A stretch of DNA of 64,000 bases from Manis javanica (lineage: Eukaryota; Chordata; Mammalia; Pholidota; Manidae). Position numbers and translations under genes: made by a program. Below the pieces are notes generated by a model that saw nothing but the letters and a program-made list of their open reading frames with translations, was not told where the DNA came from and did not search any database. Positions 37,101-47,026 of this stretch are shown here, in pieces. The stretch spans positions 22,895,501 through 22,959,500 of the forward strand of contig NC_133157.1 of the NCBI RefSeq assembly GCF_040802235.1, in the 5' to 3' direction. The stretch's first letter is position 1. Each line of letters starts with the position of its first letter.

Positions 37101-38634
37101 CCAGAAAAGTAGAAGGACTTTTAGCAGCAAAAAGGTAAGAAGTCTCAGAATAAAGTATTTCCCCTTTCTAGAAACTATACTACATTATCTTTATTATTAT
37201 CAATTGGAAGACAAGTTTTTCCTGCTATTGAATCTACCAGTATAATTGAGTAGTCATTAACAAGTTGATTCTGAAAATGTATTTAATTAAACTACTTTAT
37301 ATTTTTATTTAAAGGCCTTTAGAACCATGGTTCTGCTTATTGTAAGTGTTACACTCTGTGAAGAAAGACATGGCCCCTTAACTCACAACAATAGGGTAAA
37401 GTTCTGAGTTAGACTTAGTTGGTTAGAGAGCCGTTTTATCTAAAGCAAAGCACTTACTTGATGGCTGGGAAAAATCAGTCTACTTAAAACAAAAAAAAGG
37501 AGAGATACTTAGGTGGTTTTAACAAAGGCTTCACCATTTTGAAGGTGGTGACACTGTGATATCCTTTTCTGCCTTTACCTCTTACAGGCAGGTACATGAG
37601 TTCCTGAGAAGCCAGTGGAGAGTTACTTGAAAGCAACAGAGAACACTTGCTAACTAGATACCCTACTTAACTTCTTAGGTGTCCAGACAAGAAACAAAAA
37701 GTAAATTGATCAATATTTTGCTGTTATTTTAGAAAAAACTTTTAAGGCTTCCAAGTTAGTAAAGCAAAAGTTCTTTTTTAAGGTGAAACCAAAGAAACTA
37801 ACACGAATTCTAATAGAGGCAAATGACCTCTTTCCCTCTCCTCCCCTTCTGACAGTAGAATGTTGTGAATTAGGTGGTATGGGGTGTTCATCTTCTGAAG
37901 TTCCCCTGAGCTCTTCTGATCTGCCCATGTGTGTGCTATACTTTTGCCAGATTCTGTACAGCTGCCATTCTCCCACATCTCCCTGAGTTAGAGTCCTTAT
38001 TTCCCAAATAGTTTTCCTTCTCGATTTTTTTCCCTCTTTTTGTTGGGACACATCGGCCTGTAGAGTTAGTTTTGGGAAAGAATAAATACATGGGAATTAA
38101 ATTTGGGGGGATGAGGCACATCTGAAAAGTCTTTGCTAAAGTATTTTATTTCTTGCCTAAATAGAGAATTCTGTTTGAAATTTTTTTCTGTTCAGTCTTT
38201 TTATCTTCATTGTGTAATGATTTCCATGGTGGTGGTTAAAAGTCTGAAGCCATCCTGTTTCCCAGTTCTTTGTAATTTAACTGTTTGAAACCTATCGTGT
38301 CTTCTTCGCTTTGCTTTTTTGTTGTGATTGACACTTCATATGACCTTTAAAACTGGAAACTTACATTCTGTAGTTCTGGAATTTTTCTTGAATTATTTCA
38401 TTAATGATTTTCTTCTTGCCCTTTTAGAAACTTCTTTTATTCTGATGCTGACCCTTTCATCTCCTTTTCTTATCTTTTCTCTACTGCTTTTCCATTTCTC
38501 TGTCTTTTGCCTCCATTTGCTGGGCAATTTCTTCAACTTGATCCATAGAGGTTTCCATTTCTGATACCATGATTTTTCAGTCTGGTTTATTAAAGTATTA
38601 CTTAATAAAATTTACCTTTTTTAGCATAGAGATA

Positions 38635-39190
38635 TGTATTGGTTTTCTATGATGCATAACAAGTTACTACTAACTTAGTGACTTAAAACAACATACATTA
38701 ATATATTAAAGTTTCCATGGGTTAGGAACCCAGGCACAGTTTAGCTGGGTCTTCCACTTAGGGTCTGACAGGGTTGTGGTCAAGGTGTCATTTGGGGCTG
38801 AGGTTTTCTCTGCAGGTTGGGTTTTTCTTCCAAGCTTGTATCATATTGTTGGCAGAATTCATTTCCTTACAGTTGTAGAACTGAGGCTTGCATCTCCTAA
38901 AGGCTGCCTCTCCCCCTAGGCAGTTCTTAACATGGCTTTTTGCTTCTTCAAGGCCAGCAGGAGTGTCTTTTCTGACTTCTGTCTCCAACCAGTAAGACCC
39001 TTTTGTAAAGGGCTCAGCTGATTAGGCCTGATCTGCCAAGCATACACTCCTTTTGAGTTAATGTCAACTGATTAAGGGCCTTAATTACATCTGCAAAATC
39101 CCTGCACCTTTGCCACATTAACACAACATAATCATGATGCCAGATCTCATATATTTTTGGCTATGGGTTCATATTAAGAGTGAGACACTC
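38635..39190. repeat. Old interspersed repeat, family not assigned
   Basis: Starts TTGGTTTTCTATGATGCATAACAAGTTAC-like sequence followed by TTAGTGACTTAAAACAACAT, the same opening pattern as at 3083 and 27565, then TTAGCTGGGTCTTCCACTTA and TCAAGGTGTCATTTGGGGCT. It is a diverged dispersed family whose name I cannot give with certainty. Confidence 0.55.
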
Positions 39191-39964
39191 AGGCACTGTG
39201 GGTGGGTTATTATGTGTATTTCCATGATATAATCTGGCAAGGTCATTGTTTTATGCATCCCTTGATGTCAGTGTTTTTTGGTCCCCCTTTTGGGCTGGTA
39301 AATTCCTCAGAGAAGATCTTTCAGTCTGCCTTAGAGGTTGGTGGCCTCCCTGAATGCTGGGAGCCATGGGGGAAAAGGGAGTAGACAGTGTTCAAGATGT
39401 AAACATTTTTGTAATTTCCCAGTGTCAGTATATACTACCTACCCTCCTCTCTGCCTGCTGTCTCCTAGGACCAGAGATCTTTTGTTTACCTTCTCTGGGG
39501 GAAAAAGTCTAATTTTTTGCCAACTGTCATGTCAGTTGCTTGGCCAGGCGGAGGTGGCTGGGGATTTTGGAGCGGTGGGACCTTACTGGTTTTTAAGTAG
39601 AGCATATTCTTCTGGGCTCAGCCCACCGTAACACCACTTCCAGGCTTCCTTGATACCACCATTTCCTGAGCCAGTTGGGGGATTTTGCTGCACAAATCAG
39701 ATTGTTATCTGGCTCTTTCTACTACTGGTTTAGGAGCAGCTTTTTAGGGTATGCTGGGTTATACTATAAAAGCAGTTGTCCATCTGCTTTCCATCTTAGA
39801 AGTTTGTTGTTCTTAACCCTATAGTCTCTCTCTCTCCTATTTTTCAGGTGAGTTTATGCCTCTAAAAAATAGTTTTACTGATACTCTCATGAACTTTTGA
39901 GAGGGTGTGTTCAGTATATCACTCTTTAGTGGGAAGTCTAAGTGACCTCTCAAATAGAAATTAA

Positions 39965-40180
39965 CACAACCGCTGCTGGCATTTATTGAGTCTTGGTATG
40001 TGCCAAGTTCTGTGATGAAACTTTACATGTGTTGTTTTATGTAATCTGTCCAATGTTTTCATATGAGTTAATGAACTATTGATTTCTATGATTTATAGAT
40101 GAGGAAGTCGAGGCTTAGAGAGGTTAATTTGCCTGTGGTCACATAGCTAGAAAGCAGGTGAGCTGGTGTGTTTCAACTAA
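39965..40180. repeat. MIR element
   Basis: Contains GGCATTTATTGAGTCTTGGT, ATAGATGAGGAAGTCGAGGC and GAGAGGTTAATTTGCCTGTG, then CACATAGCTAGAAAGCAGGT, in MIR order. Confidence 0.9.
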
Positions 40181-40889
40181 TGATCTTTCTTTCCCCTCTC
40201 TAACCATCTCTTCCCTTCCACAAGAGAGAACATTCTCCTGTTCCCTACCTCAGGAATGTTATCGTACACTTACTTGTGCCAGTGTGTAGTCATCCTCATT
40301 TTGTCCCATCTCCTCATTCACAATCTTTACCAAGTCCCGTCATTTTTACCTCAGATCTGTCCTCGTCTTTTTTTATTATTAAATTAGTTGCTTTATAAAA
40401 CAGTGAAGATGTCATAATTGTTAACATAACAGTTTACCAAACTGTAGCTGGTGCAGTTTGCTGAGCATATTATAAAGGGAAGTAAACGCCAAAATCCTGT
40501 TAAAGTTACTCCACTGCAGCCTAGGAGAACAAAGGCGATTTATTTCTCAGATACTTATAGGAGGCAAAGAAAACAGGTAGAGTTTCCCCTAGCCAACCTG
40601 AAGTACTCCATCAGTAGAACAGTCTGATAAATGTAAGTAGACAGTTTATGCTGCATTCAAGAGATTCCACAATTTGTAGTACAATAATGGAGAGGTTTAC
40701 CTTCTTCAGCTAAAAAGTTGGAGGGTTTGGTCATTTGATTTTAACTATCAAACTAGTGCTTTTCAACTATCTTCACTCTGAGCAGTCTTCTTTACAGTGT
40801 ATTTTTAATATCCTCATGCTCAACTTTAAGACAAAGCAATTTTAATACTAGGTGCACACCACATGCCCTTGCTGCAAAATGCTTTTCTT

Positions 40890-41120
40890 CTCTCTGTTGT
40901 TTGCCTGAAATATGTTTTTCCATCCCTTGACTTTTAGTCTGTGCATGTCTTTGGGTTTGAGGTGAGTTTCTTGTAAGCAGCATATAGATGGGTCTTGCTT
41001 TTTAATCCATTCTATTACTCTGTGTCTTTTGATTGGTGCATTCAGCCCATTTACATTTAGGGTGACTATTGAAAGATATGTACTTATTGCCATTGCAAGC
41101 TTTAGATTCGTGGTTACCAA
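40890..41120 (-). pseudogene. L1 ORF2 N-terminal fragment (endonuclease start)
   Basis: Encodes about the first 70 residues of L1 ORF2, starting near MAISTYLSIVTLNVNGLN. The apurinic-like endonuclease active-site Asn (in TLNVNGLN) and Glu (in CCLQETHL) are both present. It then stops at QANNREKK, where the element ends at the TSD. The reverse transcriptase and the remainder of the endonuclease are absent. Confidence 0.9.
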
Positions 41121-41462
41121 AGGTTCAAGGTTAGCTTCTTTAGTATCTTACTGCCTAACTTAGCTCACTTATTGAGCTGTTATATAGACACTCTGGAGAT
41201 TCTTTTCTTCTCTCCCTTCTTATTCCTCCTCCTCCATTCTTTATATGTTGGTTGTTTTATTCTGTGCTCTTTCGTGTTTCCTTTAACTGCTTTTAGTGGG
41301 TAGTTGATTTTTTTTTTGCCTTTAGTTAGTATTTGATTGGTCTGCTTTCTTTGCTGTGATTTTATTTTCTCTGGTGACATCTGTTTAGTCTTAGGAGTGC
41401 TCTCATCTAGAGCAGTCCCTCTAGAATACCCTGTAGAGGTGGTTTGTGGGAGGCAAATTCCC

Positions 41463-42290
41463 TCAACTTTTGCTTGTCTGGGAATTGTTTAGTCCCTCCT
41501 TCATATTTAAATGATATTGTGCTGGATACAATATCCTTGGTTCAAGGCCCTTCTGTTTCATTGCATTAAATATATCATGCCATTCTCTTCTGGCCTGTAA
41601 GGTTTCTGTTGAGAATTCTGATGATAGCCTGATGGATTTTCCTTTATAGGTGACCTTTTTCTCTCTAGCTGCCTTTAAAACTCTGTCCTTGTCCTTGATC
41701 TTTGCCATTTTAATTATTATGTGTCTTGGTGTTGTCCTCCTTGGGTCCTTTCTGTTGGGAGTTCTGTATATTTCTGTGGTCTGTTCGATTATTTCCTCCC
41801 CCAGTTTGGGGAAGTTTTCAGTAATTATTTCTTCAAAGACACTTTCTATCCCTTTTTCTCTCTCTTCTTCTTCTGGTACCCCTATAATATGGATATTGTT
41901 CATTTTGGATTGGTCACACAGTTCTCTTAATATTGTTTCATTCCTGGAGATCCTTTTATCTCTTTCTGTGTCAGCTTCTATGCGTTCCTGTTCTCTGGTT
42001 TCTATTCCATCAGTGGCCTCTTGCATCTTATCCATTCTGCTTATAAATCCTTCCAGAGTTTGTTTCACTTCCGTAATCTCCTTCCAGATGTCTGTAATCT
42101 CCCTCCGGACTTCATCCCTTAGCTCTTGTATATTTCTCTGCATCTCCTTCAGCATGTTTATGATTTTTATTTTGAATTCTTTTTCAGGAAGACTGGTTAG
42201 GTCTGTCTCCTCAGGTGTTGTCTCTGTATTCTTTGTCTGCCTCAAATTTTGCCTTTTCATGGCGATAGAGATAGTTTGCATAGCTGGCAC
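41463..42290 (-). CDS. L1 ORF1 protein (within mobile element)
   Basis: A 275-codon frame for the L1 ORF1 nucleic-acid chaperone that coats L1 RNA. A coiled-coil region (residues about 40-115, with heptad-like KEMQRNIQELRDEVRREI) is followed by the RRM domain, opening at NNIHIIGVPEEEE. The C-terminal domain then includes TPRHIIIKMAKIKDKDRVLK and ARREWHDIF. The length is slightly below the usual about 300-340 residues. The frame is open throughout, which points to a fairly young insertion. The element cannot be active because most of ORF2 is missing. Confidence 0.9.
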   Translation of the reverse strand: MPAMQTISIAMKRQNLRQTKNTETTPEETDLTSLPEKEFKIKIINMLKEMQRNIQELRDEVRREITDIWKEITEVKQTLEGFISRMDKMQEATDGIETREQERIEADTERDKRISRNETILRELCDQSKMNNIHIIGVPEEEEREKGIESVFEEIITENFPKLGEEIIEQTTEIYRTPNRKDPRRTTPRHIIIKMAKIKDKDRVLKAAREKKVTYKGKSIRLSSEFSTETLQARREWHDIFNAMKQKGLEPRILYPAQYHLNMKEGLNNSQTSKS

Positions 42291-44329
42291 GAGTGATGGC
42301 TGGAAGAACTTCTCTTCTTGTTGGTTTGTGGCCTTCCTCTCCTGGGAGAACAGTGACCTCTAGTGGCTTGTGCTGGGCAGCTGCCACAGACGAGGCTTCT
42401 GATTCTTGCCCAGCCACTATGGTGTTTATCTCTGCTGTTGCTGTGGGCGTAGCCTGCCTTGGGCTGCTGCTCCGATATGGTGGAGCTGAGTTGGAGGGGG
42501 AACAGCCAGGAGGCTGTTTATCTCTGTGAGGGGCCTCTGAGCTGCCCTGCTATCCAGGGGTTTAGGGTGCCCGGAGTTCCCTGTTGCTGGACTAAGTGTC
42601 CCAGGACGCTTCCGTCCGGCCGTGGGATCCCTGTCCCTTTAAGACTTCCAAAAAGCACTGGCTTTTCTTTGTTCCTGGGATGCCAGCTGCAGGGACCCGC
42701 TCACTGGTCTTACTGTCCTGTTTCCCTAGTATCCAGGACCCCATGCATGCACTGTGTCTGCAGTCCAGTGTGGATGGCTAGGGCCAGCTATTTAGCAGTC
42801 CTGGGCTCCCTCTCCCTCCCCGCTCTGACTCCTCTCCTCCTGCCCGGAGCTGGGGTGTGGGGCACTCAGTTTCCGCCGGGCCAGGGCTTGTATCTTACCC
42901 CCTTTGCAAGGCACTGGGTTCTCGCAGGTGTGGATGTGGTCTGGATGTTGTCTTGTGTCTTCTGGTCTCTCTTTTAGAAAGAGTTGTCTTTGTTGTATTT
43001 TCAAAAATATATGTGGTTTTGGGAGATTTCCGCTGCTCTACTCACTCCGCCATCTTGGCTCTGTCCCCAAAATGCTTTTCTTGACAAGTTATGAAGTAGG
43101 TCAAGGAGGTATGGTTAAGGCTGTATTACTGAATGGTGCTGGTAAATACTGCACAAATTTTTTGTTATGTTGCAACCTTTGTTTCCAATTTAGTGACTGC
43201 TGTTGTGGAGTCAGCAACAATGACAACATTATTAGGTTTGTTTTTTTTAGCTATGATTTAGTAGCAACTGAGGTTCCCAATTTTAACCCCTTGTCAGCAG
43301 GATCCAAGTTCCCTCATTCGCACATTAGCACCTAAGTGTCAAACGGTTAAATAACCAGCACAAAAGATACTACACTTCTGATTGTAGCATTTGGCAGAAC
43401 TGAAAGGAAAGGAAGTTGTGCTACATGTTGAAGGGATTGTGGGCAACAGAAAGAAGGTACCAGAAGATAAAATGTCACATGAAGTCTTCATAGTCTTGTA
43501 CATATCATCCGTCATAACCACCATAATCTGCCAGATCGTCCTGCATGGTGGCCTTTAAACCCACTCTGGGAACCACACCTTTCTTCTTCTTTTTGGCTTT
43601 GCTTTGCTTTTCTTGCTTCTGTTTTTCACTGCAAAGCACAGTCAGTGAATTGGTAATCTTTTCAAGTCATCAATTTCCAATGAAATACATACATCTCGAA
43701 CTAAAGCTTCCAAAAAACTGGCATAATATAATGACTTTTTATATTGTGTAATTTTGTCTTTTAGTAACTTTCCAAATTCTGTGAAGTTCATCTCTTGAAG
43801 ATGGGTTCATAGCATCTGTTCCACAAACTGTATTCTTAACACCAAAAGTTTATTTTGCTAATTCAAGGTTTGACTCTTCCTGTAAATTCTTTAGCCACAG
43901 TTTATCTGCTAATTGTTCTTCTGGTGTTAGCACTTTTGGTTCTTCAGCTCCTTCTAATCTCTTTTAAATATCATCTTGCCTTTTCTTCTGTTGCCATTCT
44001 TTCTCTTTTATCTTCTCTGCTATTTTTTTCTTTTCTGAAACTTTTACTTTTGGTTTTACTTCTACTTCCTCTTTTTTTTTGTCATCATCATCATCCCAGC
44101 TATCCTTGACATCCTTGTCCTCGCCTTCCCAGGTGCCCTCGCCCGCGGGGCTGCCACCCCCCACCTTCCGCACTGGGTCTGCCCCTGTCCTCGTCTTTTT
44201 ATCTCCAGTGCCATCCAGTGTTGTCTCAGTCTTTTAACTGGTCTGCCAACCTCTGCTCTTACTGTTCTCCTGCTCATTCTCTATGCTGTGGCTGATGTGT
44301 TCTTTTCAAAATGCAGGCATATCAGATCG

Positions 44330-44740
44330 TGACACTTTAGCCAAAAATGTCCTTCTCCATTGGTTTTAGGAGGAAGATCAAAATCCTTGAAGTGGCGTGC
44401 AGGGCCCTGCATGATGTGATCTGTGCCTGAAACATTCCTCTTGCCCTCTGAGCTGTAGCCATCAGGCTTTTTGTCAGGGCCTCAAACCAATTCTAAGGGT
44501 CCATTCAAATTCTGAGTCTTCATACATGCTGCTTTCTCTATCTGGATAGCCTTTCCCCAACCCCCTCCTCCCATCTTTCCATGCTTAATTAACTCCTAAT
44601 CATTCTTCAGATCTTAACTCAAATGTCAGTTCATCAGAGAAGTCTTTCCCTACCCCCAAGATTAGGTTACATCCTTCTTGCTGGTTTAATGCTTCTATGG
44701 ATAGCACCTTATACCTCTCCTTTAGTACGATTTTTATTTA
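44330..44740. repeat. L2-like sequence
   Basis: Phrases GCAGGGCCCTGCATGATGTG, TTAACTCAAATGTCAGTTCA and TCAGAGAAGTCTTTCCCTAC match the layout of the L2 3' region. Diverged and without coding capacity. Confidence 0.65.
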
Positions 44741-44762
44741 TATACTTGATGATTTGTCTTTT

Positions 44763-47026
44763 TTTTTTTTTTGGTATCATTAATCTACAATTACATGAAG
44801 AACATTATGTTTACTAGGCTCCCCCCTTCACCAAGCCCCCCCACATACCCCTTCACAGTCACTGTCCATCTGCATAGTAAGATGCTGTAAAATTACTACT
44901 TGTCTTCTCTGTGTTGCACAGGCCTCCCCGTGCCCCCCCACTATACATGCTAATTGTAATGCCTCCTTTCTTTTTCCCCGCCCTTATCCCTCCCTTCCCA
45001 CCCATCCTCCCCAGTCCCTTTCCCTTTGGTAACTGGTAGTCCATTCTTGGGTTCTGTGATTCTGCTGCTGTTTTGGTCCTTCAGTTTTCCTTTGTTCTTA
45101 TAATCCACTTATAAGTGAAATCATTTGGTACTTGTCTTTCTCTGCCTGGCTTATTTCACTGAGCATAATACCCTCTAGCTCCATCCATGTTGTTGCAAAT
45201 GGTAGGATCTGTTTTTTTCTTATGGCTGAGTAATATTCCATTGTGTATATGTACCACATCTTCTTCATCCATTCATCTACTGATGGACATTTAGGTTGCT
45301 TCCATATCTTGGCTGTTGTAAATAGTGCAGTGATAAACATAGAGGTGCATCTGTCTTTTTCAAACTGAAGTGCTGCATTCTTAGGATAAATTCCTAGAAG
45401 TGGAATTCCTGGGTCAAATGGTATTTCCATTTTGAGCATTTTGAAGAACCTCCATACTGCTTTCCACAATGGTTGAACTAATTTACATTCCCACCAGCAG
45501 TGTAGGAGGGTTCCCCTTTCTCCACAACCTTACCAACATTTGTTGTTGTTTGTCTTTTGGATGGTGGCGATCCTTACTGGTGTGAGGTGATATTTCATTG
45601 TGGTTTTAATTTTCATTTCTCTGATGACACGTGATGTGGAGCATGTTTTCATGTGTCTGTTGGCCATCTGAATTTCTTCTTTGGAGAACTGTCTGTTCAG
45701 CTCCTCTGCCTATTTTTTAATTGGATTATTTGCTTTTTGTTTATTGAGGTGCGTGAGCTCTTTATATATTTTGGATGTCAATCCTTTATCGGATCTGTCA
45801 TTTATGAATATATTCTCCCATACTGTAGGATACCTTTTTGTTCTATTGATGGTGTCCTTTGCTGTACAGAAGCTTTTTAGCTTGCTATAGTCCCACTTGT
45901 TCATTTTTGCTTTTGTTTCCCTTGCCCGGGGAGATATGTTTATGAAGAAGTCACTCATGTTTATGTCCAACAGATTTTTGCCTATGTTTTTTCCTAGGAG
46001 TTTTATGGTTTCATGACTTACATTCAGGTGTTTGATCCATTTGGAGTTTACTTTTGTGTATGGGGTTAGACAGTGATCCAGTTTCATTCTCTTACATGTA
46101 GCTGTCCAGTTTTGCCAGCACCATCTGTTGAAGAGACTGTCATTTCCCCATTGTATGTCCATGGCTTCTTTATTGTATATTAATTGGCCATATATGTTTG
46201 GGTTAATGTTTGGAGTCTCTATTCTGTTCCTCTGGTCTGTGGCTCTGTTCTTGTGCCAGTACCAAATTGTCTTGATTACTGTGGCTTTGTAGTAGAGCTT
46301 GAAGTTGGGGAGTGAGATCCCCCCACTTTATTCTTCCTTCTCAGGATTGCTTTGGCTATTTGGGGTCTTTGGCGGTTCCATATGAATTTTTGAACTATTT
46401 GTTCCAGTTCATTGAAGAATGCTGTTGGTAATTTGATAGGGATTACTTTGAATCTGTATATTGCTTTGGGCAGGATGGCCATTTTGACGATATTAATTCT
46501 TCCTTGCCAGGATCATGGGATGAGTTTCCATTTGTTAGTGTCGTCTTTGATCTCTCTTAAGAGTGTTTTGTAGTTTTCAGGATATAGGTCTTTCACTTCC
46601 TTGGTTAGGTTTATTCCTAGGTATTTTATTCTTTTTGATGCAATTGTGAATGGAATTGTTTTCCTGATTTCTCTTTCTATTAGTTCATTGTTAGTGTATA
46701 GGAGAGCCACAGATTTCTGTGTGTTAATTTTGTATCCTGCGGCTTTGCTGAATTCCCATTTTAGTTCTAGTAGTTTTGGAGTGGAGTCTTTAGGGTTTTT
46801 TATGTACAATATCATGTCATCTGCAAATAGTGGCATTTTGACTTCTTTACCAATCTGGATTCCTTGTATTTCTTTGTTTTGTCTGATTGCTGTGGCTAGG
46901 ACCTCCAGTACTATGTTGAATAACAGTCGGGAGAGTGGGCATCCCTGTCTTCTTCCCGATCTCAGAGGAAAAGCTTTCAGCCTCTCCCTATTCAGTATGA
47001 TGTTAGCTGTGGGTTTATTATATATG
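44763..47026 (-). mobile_element. 5'-truncated L1, antisense, 2.26 kb
   Basis: Poly(T) at the left edge, then the L1 3' UTR (GGTATCATTAATCTACAATT; C/T-rich on the plus strand), then the 3' two thirds of ORF2 in the minus orientation. The reverse transcriptase motif FADDMI is readable (about 46830), followed by the thumb and C-terminal regions. ORF2 is now cut by stops and frameshifts into pieces (46513-47027, 46276-46482, 45710-46162, 45098-45469). TSDs of 13 bases, TGATTTGTCTTTT, lie at 44750-44762 and 47027-47039. It is a standard target-primed insertion, older than the L1 at 55564 judging by its broken frames. Confidence 0.93.

Larger units (their letters stand above)
40890..43067 (-). mobile_element. 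L1 with intact 5' end but no 3' half
   Basis: An antisense L1 of 2.18 kb. Its 5' end at 43067 starts GGACAGAGCCAAGATGGCGG, the usual L1 5' UTR opening. About 770 bases of GC-rich 5' UTR follow, then ORF1 (42290-41463) and the first about 70 codons of ORF2. It stops at 40890 within the endonuclease domain, without the rest of ORF2, the 3' UTR or a clean poly(A). Perfect 15-base TSDs, CAAAATGCTTTTCTT, lie at 40875-40889 and 43068-43082. The 3' edge is in an A/G-rich stretch (minus strand ACAGAGAG then AAGAAAAG), suggesting internal priming. It lies inside the EIF3J pseudogene and is therefore younger. Confidence 0.92.
40373..44184 (-). pseudogene. EIF3J: EIF3J processed pseudogene, split by an L1
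   Basis: An intronless retrocopy of the mRNA for eIF3 subunit J, the loosely bound translation initiation subunit. Reading leftwards from 44184 the protein match begins at DPVRKVGGG. It continues through EGEDKDVKDSWDDDDDKKKE, SEKKKIAEKIKEKE and LTPEEQLADKL, and ends at the parental stop at 43475-43477. The first about 20 codons are missing. Two in-frame stops (a Lys and a Glu codon turned into TAA) and several frameshifts show that it is dead. The 3' UTR copy runs from 43474 to 43083, is interrupted by an L1 (40890-43067), and resumes at 40874 down to a poly(A) next to 40373. A 16-base TSD, CTGTCCTCGTCTTTTT, lies at 40357-40372 and 44185-44200. Confidence 0.93.

Noticed and set aside
41650-42363. 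A 237-codon plus-strand frame, rich in Ser, Ile and Phe
   Set aside because: It is the antisense of L1 ORF1 in the element at 40890-43067.
42293-43335. Several overlapping plus-strand frames (up to 172 codons)
   Set aside because: Antisense of the GC-rich L1 5' UTR, and for the last one the EIF3J pseudogene 3' UTR. No coding signature.
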